Below are positions 45,535 through 58,300 of a stretch of DNA of 64,000 bases, in pieces. The position numbers were made by a program, and so were the translations under genes. Origin of the DNA: Tricholoma matsutake (taxonomy: Eukaryota; Basidiomycota; Agaricomycetes; Agaricales; Tricholomataceae). Each line of letters opens with the position of its first letter. Position 1 is the stretch's first letter. The DNA lies in assembly GCA_026075535.2 (NCBI GenBank), contig AP026544.2, positions 186,001 to 250,000 of the forward strand, written 5' to 3'. Under the pieces are notes generated by a model, which was not told the origin of the DNA, did not search any database, and saw only the letters and a list, made by a program, of their open reading frames with translations.

Positions 45535-47640
45535 ATTGGAGCCCTGGCATTTTTGCCACAGATTACTACATCACCTGAAATGATGCCATTTCCTGATATT
45601 CCATTTCATAAATTCTGCCAGTTCATCCAGATTCCACAATCTCGTTGGCTTCAGTTTTGTGCATTTTATTCAGCCTAACCCAAAATCCAGAGTTGCTTGC
45701 CTTACATGCAAGACAACAGAAAGGCAGATATGAAGGCAAAAATAACATTACTGTTACTGCCTGGATGAAGTGCCTCTCACATTCAATTCAAGACAAGCTG
45801 GCAGACAAATTTCTCAAGGAATCAGATGATGCCTCCAGTGATTATAAAGTTACTGCATTGGGCTCACAATTGGATGCAATGGCAAAATTGTTACAGCTTC
45901 ATCCAGGAAGCAAATCTGGAAAAGTCAAACAAAAGTTCAAGCTAGTATCATACAAAGCAATAGAAGGCATTCATATGATCTGCCCTGATGTTTTCCAATG
46001 TGAGACACTGTCTTCCAAACCCCACTCTCTACAACAAGTCACCAGGATTTGTGATATACCACTCATCACATTGATCAAAAGATTTACCATCCATGATAGA
46101 TGTCCAGTACTTGCTGGAAAATGCACTGAGTGCAATACCATGTACTATGCTGATCATGAACGTGCATCTATGATGGAAGGCAACCAAAGCCAACATTCCA
46201 GAGTATACCTAAACTCTGCACAGTATCTCAAAGTTGGCCAAAATTTATGGGTAGATTGACATTTCTCCAATACTGTTTTGAGTGGGATATACCACTTTCA
46301 TGCATCAGCATCTGCATATGCAGAGTTCTGGAATGATGCAACCTGGAAACTACAGCCTGGAAACTCGAGAAAAATAGCTCGCCACCAAATCTGGCATACA
46401 TTTGTTCAAGAGTCAATCTGATCTCTTGCAAGTTGTTCTCATGTAAATCTGGAGTTGGAAGATGGTCTTGCATTGGCTCAGGTTACAAAACAAGCATTTT
46501 CTATTTTGGGGGACAAGGGGATCATCAGAGCTGCAGACCACCATCACTGTTCAGAATGCACTCAGAAATACAAAGCACAAACAGACCAGTTGTCCTTATA
46601 TGATCCTGCAGCGACAGTTAAAATGGATGAGAATGGACTTGTCCCAAGGCTTGAAGTTGAAGCTGAAGACAGCCAGGATTCTTCAAACTTGCAGTCAATA
46701 CAGCCATCTAATACAATGCAAACCTCAGCAGATGACAATGCTGATGTAAGAATGATAGTGCTTGATGGACTGGTTGTTGGCCCCAGTGTGCGTTCTCCTT
46801 CATAAATGATATATCCAAATCTGACTATAATTCCAGTTTTGTGCTTATGATGATTGTGAAAAGTAACTTGTTAATTCTTGGGGAGGTGTTTTTTGTGAAT
46901 CACATCAGCATCAGTTTGGTGCAAGATGTCATGTTCAGAATTGCCCAAATTCCAAAGTTGCTGGAACAAAGGCTTGTTTAACCCATCAGGATCTATGGAA
47001 TAAACATGCTCAGCAACATACATTGCCTGGTGCACACAGAATTTTTCAATGGCCAAATACTCAGCCATGGTTGCAGACTAGTCAAACCAACCAACCAGCA
47101 CATGATGAACCTGTGGAAGAGGCACAACAGAAAACCTACTTCTCACCTTCCCAATTTTATTGTGTGGAGACTATCTGTACACCATGTGGTGTAGTGATTG
47201 CATGGGCCAAATTTCCAAAATCAGAATCACCTACAAACATCTTAGCATTTTTGGAATCTGTGTTTCCAACTGAGGAATCAAGGCCAGATTATATTTGTAT
47301 TGACAAAGCATGTGCTGTACTTTGCACTGCAGTTGCAAATGGCAGCGGGGACCAAATCTGGAAAAAACACACATGCTTTATAGTTGATTCATATCACTAT
47401 ATCAACCATTGAACAACTGATTACCTATGCAGAAAATGGTGCAACCCAGAACCATTGGATGGCTCTGCACCTAACCTGGTTATTGTTGAGAAGGATATGA
47501 ATGGAAATAACTATTAAAAACATGCCTTCAATACACAGGTAAATTTATGCAAATTGCTGTTTTCTTTTCCCTAACAATGGCATTTTTAGGCATGTGAACC
47601 ACTTAATGCATGGCTAGGAGGTTTTGAAAATATTTTGAAA
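45535..47640 (+). pseudogene. KDZ-type transposase with CxC5/CxC6-like cysteine clusters (main part)
   Basis: In order: a helical N-terminal part (TAWMKCLSHSIQDKLADKF), CxC5-like cysteines (ICPDVFQCETL; LAGKCTECNTMYYADHE), YLNSAQYLKVGQNLWVD, HHHCSECTQKYKA, and CxC6-like GGVFCESH with CHVQNCPN. Acidic catalytic-type motifs follow: RPDYICIDKACAVL and CFIVDSYHYINH, with QACEPLNAWLGGFENILKRM. Introns sit at 46788-46836 and 47539-47589. Stops occur near 45676, 46258, 46420 and 47410. It is cut at 47646 by element D and continues at 60765. The family name rests on remembered KDZ-associated motifs. Confidence 0.78.
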
Positions 47641-47646
47641 AGAATG

Positions 47647-47907
47647 TGGAAGCCTAGCCCATAGTTGGGCTAGGAAACACTAGAGGGAGGGAAGAAAAGG
47701 GAGAGAAAAGAGGAACTCACTACTAATCATGTGATATAACAAGACAACGACATGTTATTAGAAGTGAGGAACAATACAAAAGCAGATTTCTAGGGAAGCA
47801 AGAGGGGGAAAGGGAAGAATGGGGAATCCTCCTATTTACATAGTAAATAAGGTATCGAAGAAAGATGCATACAAACAAGTGTCAAGATTATGTAAGCCAG
47901 GCTTACA
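47647..47907 (-). repeat. 3' LTR of element D
   Basis: 261 bp with short inverted ends (TGGAAGCCT/AGGCTTACA). Confidence 0.93.
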
Positions 47908-47946
47908 CCCTCCCACACTTAAAAAAGTGTCTCTATCCAGCAGCAG

Positions 47947-48139
47947 TCACAAAAACCCAACATCAACCAGTAACATCAGGTGCATTAAAAAACCCAGTGG
48001 GAAAAAGCTACTGTGTTTCCTCTGCCTTACTAGCCTTCCAGATGTCAGTGCTTCGCAATTTTCAAGTTCTCGTTGAGGGAGCCATAGGTCATCGCTCTCG
48101 GAGTATCCTGACCATCTAACGAGGTATTGGAATCCGCGT
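47947..48139 (-). pseudogene. element D chromodomain, C-terminal half
   Basis: The minus frame reads GFQYLVRWSGYSESDDLWLP then QRELENCEAL, a canonical chromodomain strand/helix. Its first half (YHIEKIVDECKRG) is at about 55346-55390. Element E lies exactly between them. Confidence 0.85.
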
Positions 48140-48369
48140 TGCAGCCATGGCAGTAGTGCCCATAGCAGAGTCCATAGCAGAGCCATGCCAGAGTCCGGCA
48201 TTCCCCATAGTGGTCACGTGACCTGGTAGATAGACATGCACATGTGGTAGACAGAACCCATCTTTGCTTGTCCACGTCCTTTCCGACTCACGTCTAGTAG
48301 TAGACGTGAGCCCTGTCCAAACCATCTCATCTAGTAGTAGATGAGACCCTGAGAGACCCCATGGCTCCA
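48140..48369 (+). repeat. 5' LTR of element E
   Basis: TGCAGCCATGGCAG...CCATGGCTCCA. It differs from the 3' LTR at roughly 20 positions, mostly CpG/TpG/CpA, so it is older than the copia insertion. Confidence 0.9.
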
Positions 48370-48550
48370 TCTGGTGACAACTGGGAATTCAAACTCGACA
48401 CACACAGCCGACCACTTTCATTTCCACAAGTCGCTCCTTCTCGTCTCATTTATCTCAGTTACCATCCTTTTCAGCTCAACGTTGCCCTCTGATTGCTCGC
48501 CCACATTCGTTATTGTCTACATCTGTGACACCCAATCGCATCCCTGCAAC

Positions 48551-48835
48551 ATGCACCCACCTATGCACCTCGTGTTGTGCATCCTGCTCTGCCTCATGGT
48601 GAGCCTCGCATCCGCAAAACTGGCTAAACCTGTATGATGCAACCCTAGAGGCAGATTTCTGTCTGCCACTTCGACGACTGTGCTGAGTGAAGCACCATCC
48701 CTAACTACCTTGTACATATTCCCATCGTTACCTGACCTCGCAACCAGCCCAACTCCCACCTTCGAGTATATACTACCACCTGTACCCCCGTCTACACCTT
48801 AGCTCTCTACAACCCCACCAGACGATGACGACTTC
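48551..48835 (+). pseudogene. signal-peptide-like leader in frame with E gag
   Basis: ATG 48551 gives MHPPMHLVLCILLCLMVSLA then SAKLAKPV and TGA (48635-48637). It continues in the gag frame through CNPRGRFL and a Ser/Thr/Pro stretch to a TAG (about 48797) and on to MPENV at 48836. The hydrophobic core with small residues after it looks like a secretion signal, odd for gag. It may be a short upstream ORF or a damaged gag N-terminus. Confidence 0.4.
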
Positions 48836-50070
48836 ATGCCCGAGAATGTCAAACCATTCTGGGGCGATGATGAACATCCAGAGGAGAGCCCTCAGGACTT
48901 CCTAAAAGCGATGCAACGCTGGGGCCTCAACAAAACCAACGCCACGGACACACAGAAGCTGGAGAACTTTGGGCTCAACCTGAAATTGAATGCCACAGCA
49001 GAACAATGGTTTGACAACCTACCTACCACCAACATCGACACCTGGGACCACCTCGTCAGTGCATTCAAGAGGAAGTGGCTGAGCAAAGTGCCCACCATGA
49101 AGACCGTCGAGGAGAAGCAGGCGGCGCTAGAGCAAACCACGATTAGCGAAGAAGAGGTGGGGAAACGAGTGGTGACAAATGGAGTAGAAGAACTCGTGCA
49201 CGTCGTATGGGCTGACAAGATAGAGCGTCTCGCAGCTGCAATCCCAGATGCCAATGGTTTGTTGGTCAACTCCATTTGCAGATCAATGCCAAAGGGCCTA
49301 CAGATGGTAATGGGATCAGGGCACACCACCTGGGCATCATTCTGCAATGCTATATGCGCAGCTACAGTCACCCAGATCACCGAGGCAAAAGAGGAAGAGA
49401 AGGAAGCACGGGAGTTATGAGAGCAGGTAAAGAAGTTACAGGAACTATGCGAGACGTCACGAATGCACTCCAACAGCTCACCCTCAACGCACCACCCCCC
49501 GTTCCCCAATTCCCAATGCTCCAAACACAACCACCCAGCACCCCAAACTATTCCCCCGCACCAATGCTCAACGCAAACAACCAGGCCCCACGCACCACCT
49601 ACCAAACACCGAACCAACCAACATACCAGCAGAACAGAACCCCTGCCAAGCACATGAACAATGTCATAAGGCTCACACTCCCCATCCACCCAAACACCCC
49701 AGCCAGCTGGCCTTTGTACGAGGCCCAGATCACAAAGTGGCACACTGAATACGCCGGACAGCAAGTGAGCGAGACACGTCCATACCCACTCTCACCTGGA
49801 ACCATGCCTGTCACGTCAGGAGAGTGCTGGAGGTGTGGCTTGCCAGGACACATGGGCCCCAGCTGCAACAGCTCCATGCCGGTCCCAAGATCTGAAAGTC
49901 GCTGGAGATCCATCGCTGCATCTATCAAACGCAGCTGCCCACCAAATGTAACAAGAAACGTCAACCTCATCAATGAGATCAGTCCATGGGCATCAAGGGA
50001 AGAGTACGACCAACAAGTGATCGCCAACTACTTAGCAAGTCAGGGAAAAGGACCGGGGTCATCAGCATAG
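48836..50070 (+). pseudogene. element E gag with CCHC knuckle, frameshifted
   Basis: MPENVKPFWGDDEHPEESPQ begins a capsid-like domain (QRWGLNKTNATD, AEQWFDNLP, AFKRKWLSK). A TGA at 49418 and a frame change near 49450 follow. The second frame carries a Pro/Gln-rich part and CWRCGLPGHMGPSC (about 49829-49870), then SREEYDQQVIANYLASQGKG to the stop at 50068. Pol overlaps its end in a third frame. Confidence 0.88.
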
Positions 50071-53000
50071 AACAAGAGGTCCCGCTGATGACCCAAGGAA
50101 ACAAGCATGATAGCAGAGGAACGGTCCTTGGGTGTGAGAAGGCATCATCCAAGGACAATGAAATGCCGTTGAGCGCAAGGTTTACCGTAGAGAAGGAAGA
50201 CAAACTCTTACTTACAGATGCAAATAGTAAACCAGACACCACCATGTACACCGCCCAAGCAGAATCTCATATCGTTGATCTGTATTGCATGGAGAGCAAC
50301 GACGACGAAAGAAGAACCACACCATTCCAATACATGGTCAAATTACATGGACCACGAGGAGAAATTGTGAGGCTAAATAGCACATTCAACGATGGAGCAA
50401 TGGTGAATGCCATTGATCTCTGGACATTCCGAACTGTCAAGCACTGCCTCGAAACACTGGGGAAGTCAAATCGTATCATGCATATGGCAGATGGTAGGCT
50501 GGTGCCATCTGCTGGAACATGGACAGGAAGTGTCACAGCAGCAGATGTCTCACATCGAGGTACCTTTGAAGTCTTCAATAGCAATGGGGCTTGGTCAGTG
50601 CTGTTTGGGAAACCCCTCCTGAAGAAGTTCAAAGCAGTGCACAATTATGACCTGGACATCATAAGGATCCCCAAGGATGGCAACTGGGTCATGCTACAGA
50701 ACCAGCACAAGTCGGAAGGAAGAACCCAGTCACTGTTTCCAGCGAATGGTAATTCTGGTAATAACCAGGGCATAACTCCAAGGGGGATCTCTGTGCATCC
50801 CCCCCGAGAACACGAGAGTCATCAAGAAACCAGAACCAAACATCCAGAGGCACAGGACAGGCACATGCACCAGAATCTTGCAACACCACAAACTCAACAC
50901 CCACTCATGCAGGATGGAAACAAGAGATGTACAAAAGTGGAACATGCCCAGTGGCAAGTAGCCAACGGCTTGCATGAAAAGAGGTCTCGGGCAGAATGTG
51001 CATCAGCAAAGCACAAGAGATTAGGGAAATCACTACAGAAAGATAAACGACTAACTGCCCAGCTTTCATCCTCCACCAAAATACCTCTTACTAATAATAT
51101 ACCCAACACCCCAGACCCCAAACCAAGTGAAGGCAACATATGGAACATCGGCTCAGAAGAACATGACATCAATACCAGCACAGAGCAAAAAATACTTTCC
51201 GGGGACCGAGACAAAGCGGTGTTCACCCAGTCATCAGATCCATTTAAAGTTGAGCATGTGAACGCAGTGCTCTCAGAACTAACTATAGGTGATGATTTAA
51301 CTGAAGAACAATGTGTAAGCATCGATAACCTACTCCACAAGTTCGCTGACTGCTTTGCACTATCCATGAGCAAGGTAACGGTAGTAGCAGGAGCCACACA
51401 CAAACTACACATACCCAAGGGCACAACATTTAAAAAGAAGGTAAATCAACATCCTCTCAGTGGCCCTCAAAAGGAATACTTCAATGGTGTGCTGGACAAA
51501 ATGCTAGAGGCAGGTATAATTGCCCCAATCAGCCACAGTGCAGTCAAGTGTTGTGGTGCAACTACCTTGGCAAAGAAAGCACATGAAGGCATAGGTCTAA
51601 ACTTAGAAGAACTGCAACACCGGGTCAATGATGAATGCATCACCGCCGGAATACCTTCAGCCTTCAAAAACCTCCCACTGAGAAATTCTGAATGGCCAGA
51701 CATGGTACCAGAGGAAACACAAACTAAGTGGCGAGTGTGCCAGGACTTTGCTGAACTGAACAAAGTAACACAGGTACCACCTATGCCCCAAGGAGACATA
51801 TGGGCCAAGCAACAGCACCTGAGTGGCCACCGATGGGTAAATACATTCGACTTTGCAGCAGGATTCTATGCTTGCAAAATCAGCCCAGAGGACCAACCAT
51901 ATGTATGCTTCTATGTGGAAGGAAGGGGGTACTTCTGTTACAAGTGCATGCCCTTCGGATTAACAGGTGCACCCTCTACCTTTGCAGAAATGACAGCTCA
52001 AGCACTTGGCGACCTTGTAGGTATACTTTTTGAACTGTTCGTAGACAATGGTGGAATGGCCGGAGATGATTTTGAAGAAACATTGGCCAACATTTGAACA
52101 TTGCTAACCAGGGTAAGAGAAAAAGGACTCTCTCTATCAGCAGCCAAATCAAAATTCTTCATGACTGAAGCCACCTTTGCGGGAGCAAGAGTGGGACTAA
52201 CAGGTATAAAACCAGACTTGACAAAACTAACAGCCATCGTAGACTGGAAATGGCCCACAGATCTACAGAATCTAGCGGCATTTACAGGACTCACAGGTTA
52301 TTTTAGATTGCTAATCAAAGGCTATGCAGCCTTGGCCCAACCCCTCACCGACCTAGCCAGAGGCCTTGACCTCCCAAAGGGAAAGGGTACAGCAGCATAT
52401 TGACGCGCCATGAAAGGGCACTTGCTGGCAGGCCTATGGAAGGAAGAACATGAAAAAGCCTTCCTGGGACTGAAAATTGCCTTAACCAATGAACCAGTTT
52501 TGAAAGGACCAAAATTTGATGGAACACCCTTCATTGTTACCATGGATGGTTGCAAATACAGTTTTGCAGGCATGCTGTCACAAAGACATACCACGGTCTC
52601 ACCAAATGGAAAGGACATCACACATATACATCCAGTCGCATTTGGCAGTAAACGAACATCTGAGACAGAAGAGAAGTACAAACCATACTTACTAGAATTT
52701 GCTGCACTGAAGTTCTCTTTAGACAAATTCTCCAACCTTATATGGGGCTACCCAGTGGAACTAGAAACAGACTGTCAGGCACTCAGAGACCACCTGCTAA
52801 ATGACAAACTCAACTCCACCCATGCTCATTGGAGGGACAGCGTGTTAGCCCACCAAATCGTGGACGTACAACACCAACCTGGCTGCCTAAACCCCGTAGC
52901 AGATGGTATCAGCAGGAAATATGTGAACCTACCCAAGGAAGAAAATGATGGTCACACATGGACAGTAAGTGAAGATTGGGAAGCACAAATGGGCATTCAG

Positions 53001-54508
53001 AACAACATATTCCAAATTGAGTCACCACTCATTTATGATGCTCTCAAAACCCGGTTCGCTAACAAAAAAGTATTCCTAAATGTTATAGAGGTGCTGGCTG
53101 AACTAGATCATGGGAGGAGTATTAAGGAACGGAAGAAAGCTAAGCACCGGGCAGAAGGGTACATAATCCAAGATGGTAAGCTTTGGAGGATTGGCGACAC
53201 CAAATCTACACGGGCGAAACCACGAGTAGAATGTGTACCACAATCGGAGGCAGTCACACTAGCATGGGAGGTACACCAGAGCCAAGGACATTTCCACCGA
53301 GATAATGTGAAGATCGCACTAATGGACAAGATAGCCAGCCCACATCTAGACCAATCCATCACCAAAGCAATCATGGATTGTGGTAAGTGCAAAGGACATG
53401 GCCTGAAACACTTACATTCACTACTAGAGCCCATAATGTGGTGACACCCATTTGAACTGCTTGTGGGAGACACACTGTCAATGCCGAAAGGAAAAGGGGG
53501 TTTCATGAAAATTGCATTATATGCAGATGTCTACTCACAACATGTTTGGGCAGATAAACTCAAGATGGCTGCAACAGCTGCAACCACATGCAGAACATTC
53601 AACAACATTTGTACCACGTTCACAGCACCTGAAGCCCTCATGGTTGATGGAGGACCTGAGTTTGACAACAATGCTGTTCGTGAAGCATGTGCCACACATA
53701 AGGTTGAGTTGCAGATCATCCCAGGATATTCCCCCTGGATCAATGGCCTCATAGAAGAAATGAACACAAAATTGTTGGGGTGATTGAAGAGGCTATGCTC
53801 ACCCGATCTAGGGGAAGATGAATGCAATGCAAAGGACCTACCAGCTTCATGGCCTGGCCACCTTGAGGAAGCCATTGAATCCCTTAATAATTGCATACTG
53901 CCAAATCTCAAATTCTCACCAAATGAACTTCTTCTAGGCATCGTGATCAACACAAAGCACACTCCAGTAGACTGAGCAGAACAGGAAGTGTCAACTGGTG
54001 AAGTGGGGGTCCAGATGGCATACATGGAACAGCAGCAATTAGATGGGTACAAGCACATACTATCTCATGCCCATAAACGGAAGCTGGCATTCGACAGGAG
54101 ACTATTAGCCCAAGCTCCAAGAGAGGTCATATTCAAAGCAGGACAACTCGTATAGGTATACAGGAGTGACCTGGACTTCACATTTAAGGTAGAAAGGAAG
54201 ATGGAGCCTAGGTGGTCAGCACCACGCCGAGTAACAAACAGGGACTGCAATTCTTACAAGTTGGAGACTCTCGAAGGATTACCTATTAGCAACAGGTTCT
54301 CCTCCAGGCGACTATGAAGGTTCATTCCACGTAGCGGCACAGCGCTACATGAAGTACAAGCAGAGATTGAAAAGCTGCGGAGTAAGCAGGAAGCCAAAGA
54401 AGACATTGTGCAAGGGGTAGAAGGAAGACAGGTGATCAACGATGATAGCAATACAGATTGGGAGGATATAGAGCATGGAGCAGAGCAGGAACCATCAACC
54501 CTGAGCTG
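49986..54508 (+). pseudogene. element E pol, single frame with seven internal stops
   Basis: Order: a retropepsin-like part (FNDGAMVNAID, about 50386-50420), RT (KWRVCQDFAELNK about 51730; FGLTGAPSTFAEM), RNase H (FIVTMDGCKYSFAGMLSQ, ETDCQALRDHL), a zinc-finger region, and integrase (LLVGDTLSMPKGKGG, LMVDGGPEFD, INGLIEEMN). The RT active site reads LFVDNGG instead of VDD, so the second Asp is lost (about 52042). Internal stops: 52095, 52401, 53442, 53781, 53973, 54153 (TAG) and 54315; all but one are TGA. There is no frameshift over 4.5 kb. Confidence 0.92.
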
Positions 54509-54621
54509 AGTTCAGCAATGGCCCTGGCTGCTGACTAACACCAATCACTTTAAGCCTGACTCCCTATATATTAGAGGCCCTAGATCGCTTCAACCACCTT
54601 GCCCAACCCACACTCAGTCTA

Positions 54622-54945
54622 ATGAACACAAGAGCCATGAATAACAGATGGTTTTCTGGATATACCCTATTCTTCATTGTCATGGTGTTCCTCAGCCCTT
54701 TCATCCTAACATCAAAACAACTACAACCAGACCCTGAATATGATGATTTCGAACTGGGGGAGTTACCCAGTTTTGTCAACCCAGAGCTAGTTCAAGAATG
54801 ACTTGCTATCCCAATACTACCCGACATCGACTTCCCGCCGGCTGCTCATTTACGGCCTTCACAAGATGCACACCCAGTAACCCTGACCGATCCAAGAGCC
54901 GACTACAATGATGGACAAGGTCCCAGAAGGTACCTGTGTCCCTAA
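54622..54945 (+). pseudogene. third ORF of element E: small single-pass membrane-like protein
   Basis: ATG 54622 starts MNTRAMNNRWFSGYTLFFIV, whose hydrophobic run (WFSGYTLFFIVMVFLSPFIL) would span a membrane. The rest is acidic and Pro-rich and ends at TAA 54943-54945. One in-frame TGA (54799-54801) breaks it at codon 60. It lies between pol and the 3' LTR, where extra genes of some gypsy elements sit. No similarity to any known protein is claimed. Confidence 0.5.
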
Positions 54946-55115
54946 ACACCATTTCTATGTTGGGCCTTAGGGGGAGCGATTGTCACGGACATGCCTCCTG
55001 ATGTACATGGGCCAAGGTGAGGGTGAGGCATCAGTGCCTTGTACATACATAATTCTCTCTTCCTTCCCTGAGTTGAGATTGCAATGAGAGCATTGCTATT
55101 TGGAGGGGGGGCACA

Positions 55116-55345
55116 TGTAGCTGTGGCAGTAGTGCCCATAGCAGAGTCCATAGCAGAGCCGTGCCAGAGTCCAGCATTCCCCTTAGTGGTCATGTGACCT
55201 GGTAGATAGACACGCGCATGTGGTAGACAGAACCCATCTTTGCTTGTCCGTGTCCTTTCCGACTCACATCTAGTAGTAGATGCAAGCCCTGTCCGAACTG
55301 TCTCATCTAGTAGTAGATGAGACCCTGAGAGACCCCATGGCTCCA
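55116..55345 (+). repeat. 3' LTR of element E
   Basis: TGTAGCTGTGGCAG...CCATGGCTCCA, 230 bp, followed by GTGT. Confidence 0.9.
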
Positions 55346-55349
55346 GTGT

Positions 55350-58300
55350 CCCCTTTTGCACTCATCGACGATTTTCTCGATGTGGTATTCTTCCAGACCA
55401 TTGTCAGTCATAACTGGGCCAGGCCATTCCATTTCTTGAGAAGGGAAAAGCTCTGCATCATTTTCATTGTGTCACTTCAGTAGGGAAGCATGGAAGGTAG
55501 GAAACACATTCGGGGAGTTTGGCAATAGTAGAGTGTATGACGAAGTCTCTGGAAATGTTTTTGTAACCGAGTATGGTCTGTCAAATCAAGGAAAAAAATT
55601 TGCCACTCTAGACTTGTCTCCCGCTTTAAATTCTTGCTGGCGGTGAAGTGTCGCAAGCATGACTTTGTCACCAACTAGGTACACATCTTCACGCCCTCGC
55701 AATTTGTTTGCAAAGAATGCTTGCATAATTTTTGCGCCAATCAAAACATCTTTTGCTTCGTCAACATTGCATTCAATTTGTGATATCATCATGCATGCAG
55801 CAGTTTCTTCCGGAGTGTCATCACACACTATTCCAGGTATTAAAGGCAGAATAATTCGTGGGCTTCACCCCATTCGGATCTGGAATCCAGAGAATCCTGT
55901 TGATCCATTTACTGAGTTCATCATGTGGAACCGGATGATAGGTAATGCTCAGACCCAACCTTTCTGGTTGCATTCAACATGAAAGTGCACACATTGGTTC
56001 AGAGTCTTATTAGTGCATTCACTTGCACCATCAGTCTGAGGGTGGTATGACGTGGACATTTTCAGATGTACCCCAGTCAATGAATGTAGTGCTTTCCAGA
56101 ATTTTGACATGAACAATTTATCGTGGTCAGACATCAGTTCCAATGGTAGTTCGTTCTCACAGTACCATTCATTGAAAAATATCAGTGCCAGCTTTGGCAC
56201 TGTGATATCTGTGCATGTTGGGATGAGGTGGATATCAGAGCCCAGCCTATCTGTTATCATCAGAATGCAATCAAATCCTTCATCTTTGGGGAGCGGCCCC
56301 ACAAAGTCTAGGCATACAGAATTGCCATGCTTCTCAGGGATAGGTAATGGATGCAGTGGCCCTTTGGCCTTAGACGTGTCACTTTTGTTATGCTGGCACT
56401 CGGAGCATGCTGGTATGTATGCATTCTCTAGATCTTTTCACATGTTGGGCCAATAGTAACAATTTCTGATGCTCGCATAAGATTTGTCTGCAGTGAAATG
56501 TCCCAGTGAGTCATGTGCCAGATGGAACAGGTCCTCACGCAGCCGCCCATATCTGGGGACTACTAGTTGGTCTCCTAAGTACCACAGTTCATTAACCATG
56601 TGCACATCAGGCAAGCTACAGGTCACTTTGCTCAATTTTTTACAGAAGTTATTGTGTTTGTATCCTTCTCGAACATCGTTCAGGAAGGATTTGTCAGAGC
56701 ATATACTGAGGATTGCATTGCAAGAGTTAGGTTGGTCACCCCAATTGTGCCATCATAGAGGTGTGTCAGCTACATCGATGTCCTCAGTCGGGTCATCAAG
56801 AGTTTCCACAGGAAGGTGGGACAGAGTGTCAGCCACCGTGTTGTCCTCTCCATGGAGGTAGTATATCGACATGTCAAATTGGGAGAGGTGTTCCATCCAC
56901 CGAGCTTGTCATCATGACAGATCTTTCTGTGTATCAAAATTTTCCAGAGTTTGGTGGTCTGTATACATGATAAACTGGGACCCAAGTAGGTCTGAGTGCC
57001 ATTTCTTTAGTGTGCACACAATCATAAGCATTTCTTTCTCATGGACTGGGTAGTTCTTTTGTGCATCTTTCAGTTGCATTGAGTCAAATGCCACCAGCCA
57101 GGCAGTCTCCCAAGTTGGGCCCCAGCTAAGTACAGCACCAGTTCTCCAGTCGCTTGCATCGCAAGTCACAAAGATTTTATTTTGGCCAGGAAGCGTGTGA
57201 TCAATGACCATCAAGCATTCCTGGCTAACAATGAGCACTTTTATAGCTTCAAAAGCATTTTGGTGCACATTTGACCAAGGGGGGGAATTCTTTTCGCTTT
57301 CTTTTGTAGTCAAAGGTGTAAGGACTGACATGTGGTCTGCCAGGTGAGGTAGAAAAGCAGCAATGTATTGTACAAGGCCTAAGAAGCTACAGACATTGCT
57401 TGTAGACTTTGGGACTGGCCAATTCAATATTTTGTCCACCTTTGAGGAACAAGCTTCAATCCCTTGCTGTGAGATGCAGTGCCCCAGAAAGATCAATTCG
57501 CTGAGATAGAATTTTGATTTCTTAGGGTTGCAGTACAGCTGAGCCTCGCGAAGCACTGTCATAACCTGTTCAATGTGCCTCGTGTGTTCCTCTACACAGT
57601 TTGACCAGATAATAATGTCATCCAAATAGATGTGAGCAAATATTCCAAGGAAGCATCTGAGTGCAGCTGTTACCCATCGCTGATGCATGGGCAGTGCATT
57701 TCAAAGACCTTGCGGCATTACAGTCCATTCATATAGCCCAAGTGGAGTTGTCACTGCGGTTAATCCTATGTTCTCCAGGTCCATCTTAGTATGGAAGAAA
57801 CTGTCTGTCATGTCTAGTTTACTCCAGATTTTTCTGTGCCCAGCATCAGCAAGAATGTCGTCTATATGCAGAAGTGGGTGAGAGTCCATGACAGTGTTGG
57901 TGTTTAGCTGTTGATAGTCGTTTACCCAGCAAGGCAAATCTGATGGGTCTGCCTTTGGAACCAAGAAAGCTGGAGAGGCATGAGCAGAAGAGGATGGACG
58001 GATGCGACCTGCATCTAAGTGTCATTGAATAAGTATGCTCCATGCCTCACAGAATTTACGCAGGCAGGAGTAACTCCTTGTGGTAATCATTTTCCCAGCA
58101 TCTTTCAAGCTGATTTTGCACAAGATTTTGTTTGGCATTTTATCAATGTGCAGAATTGGCTTGAAAACATCAGAGTAATCATCTTTGATCTTTGAGCCAA
58201 GCTTTTTCAGTTGTTCTTCAGCAGCGAGTTGTTCAACGCGTACTCATATCGCAGCTATGATATCTATTCCTATAACTTTTTCACAGCATGCATCGATCCA

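Larger units (their letters stand above)
48140..55345 (+). mobile_element. Ty3/gypsy element E, 7.2 kb, nested in D
   Basis: 230-bp LTRs at 48140-48369 and 55116-55345. The flanks are GCGT (48136-48139) and GTGT (55346-55349), a 4-bp duplication with one CpG transition. Removing E and one copy restores D's chromodomain frame. The polypurine GGAGGGGGGG (about 55102-55111) precedes the 3' LTR. It contains gag, pol and a third small ORF and lacks a chromodomain. Confidence 0.93.

Noticed and set aside
48140..48147. A shorter 222-bp LTR for element E starting TGGCAG
   Set aside because: The preceding eight bases also match between the copies with transitions only. Starting at TGYAGC gives a 4-bp duplication and restores the chromodomain frame of D.
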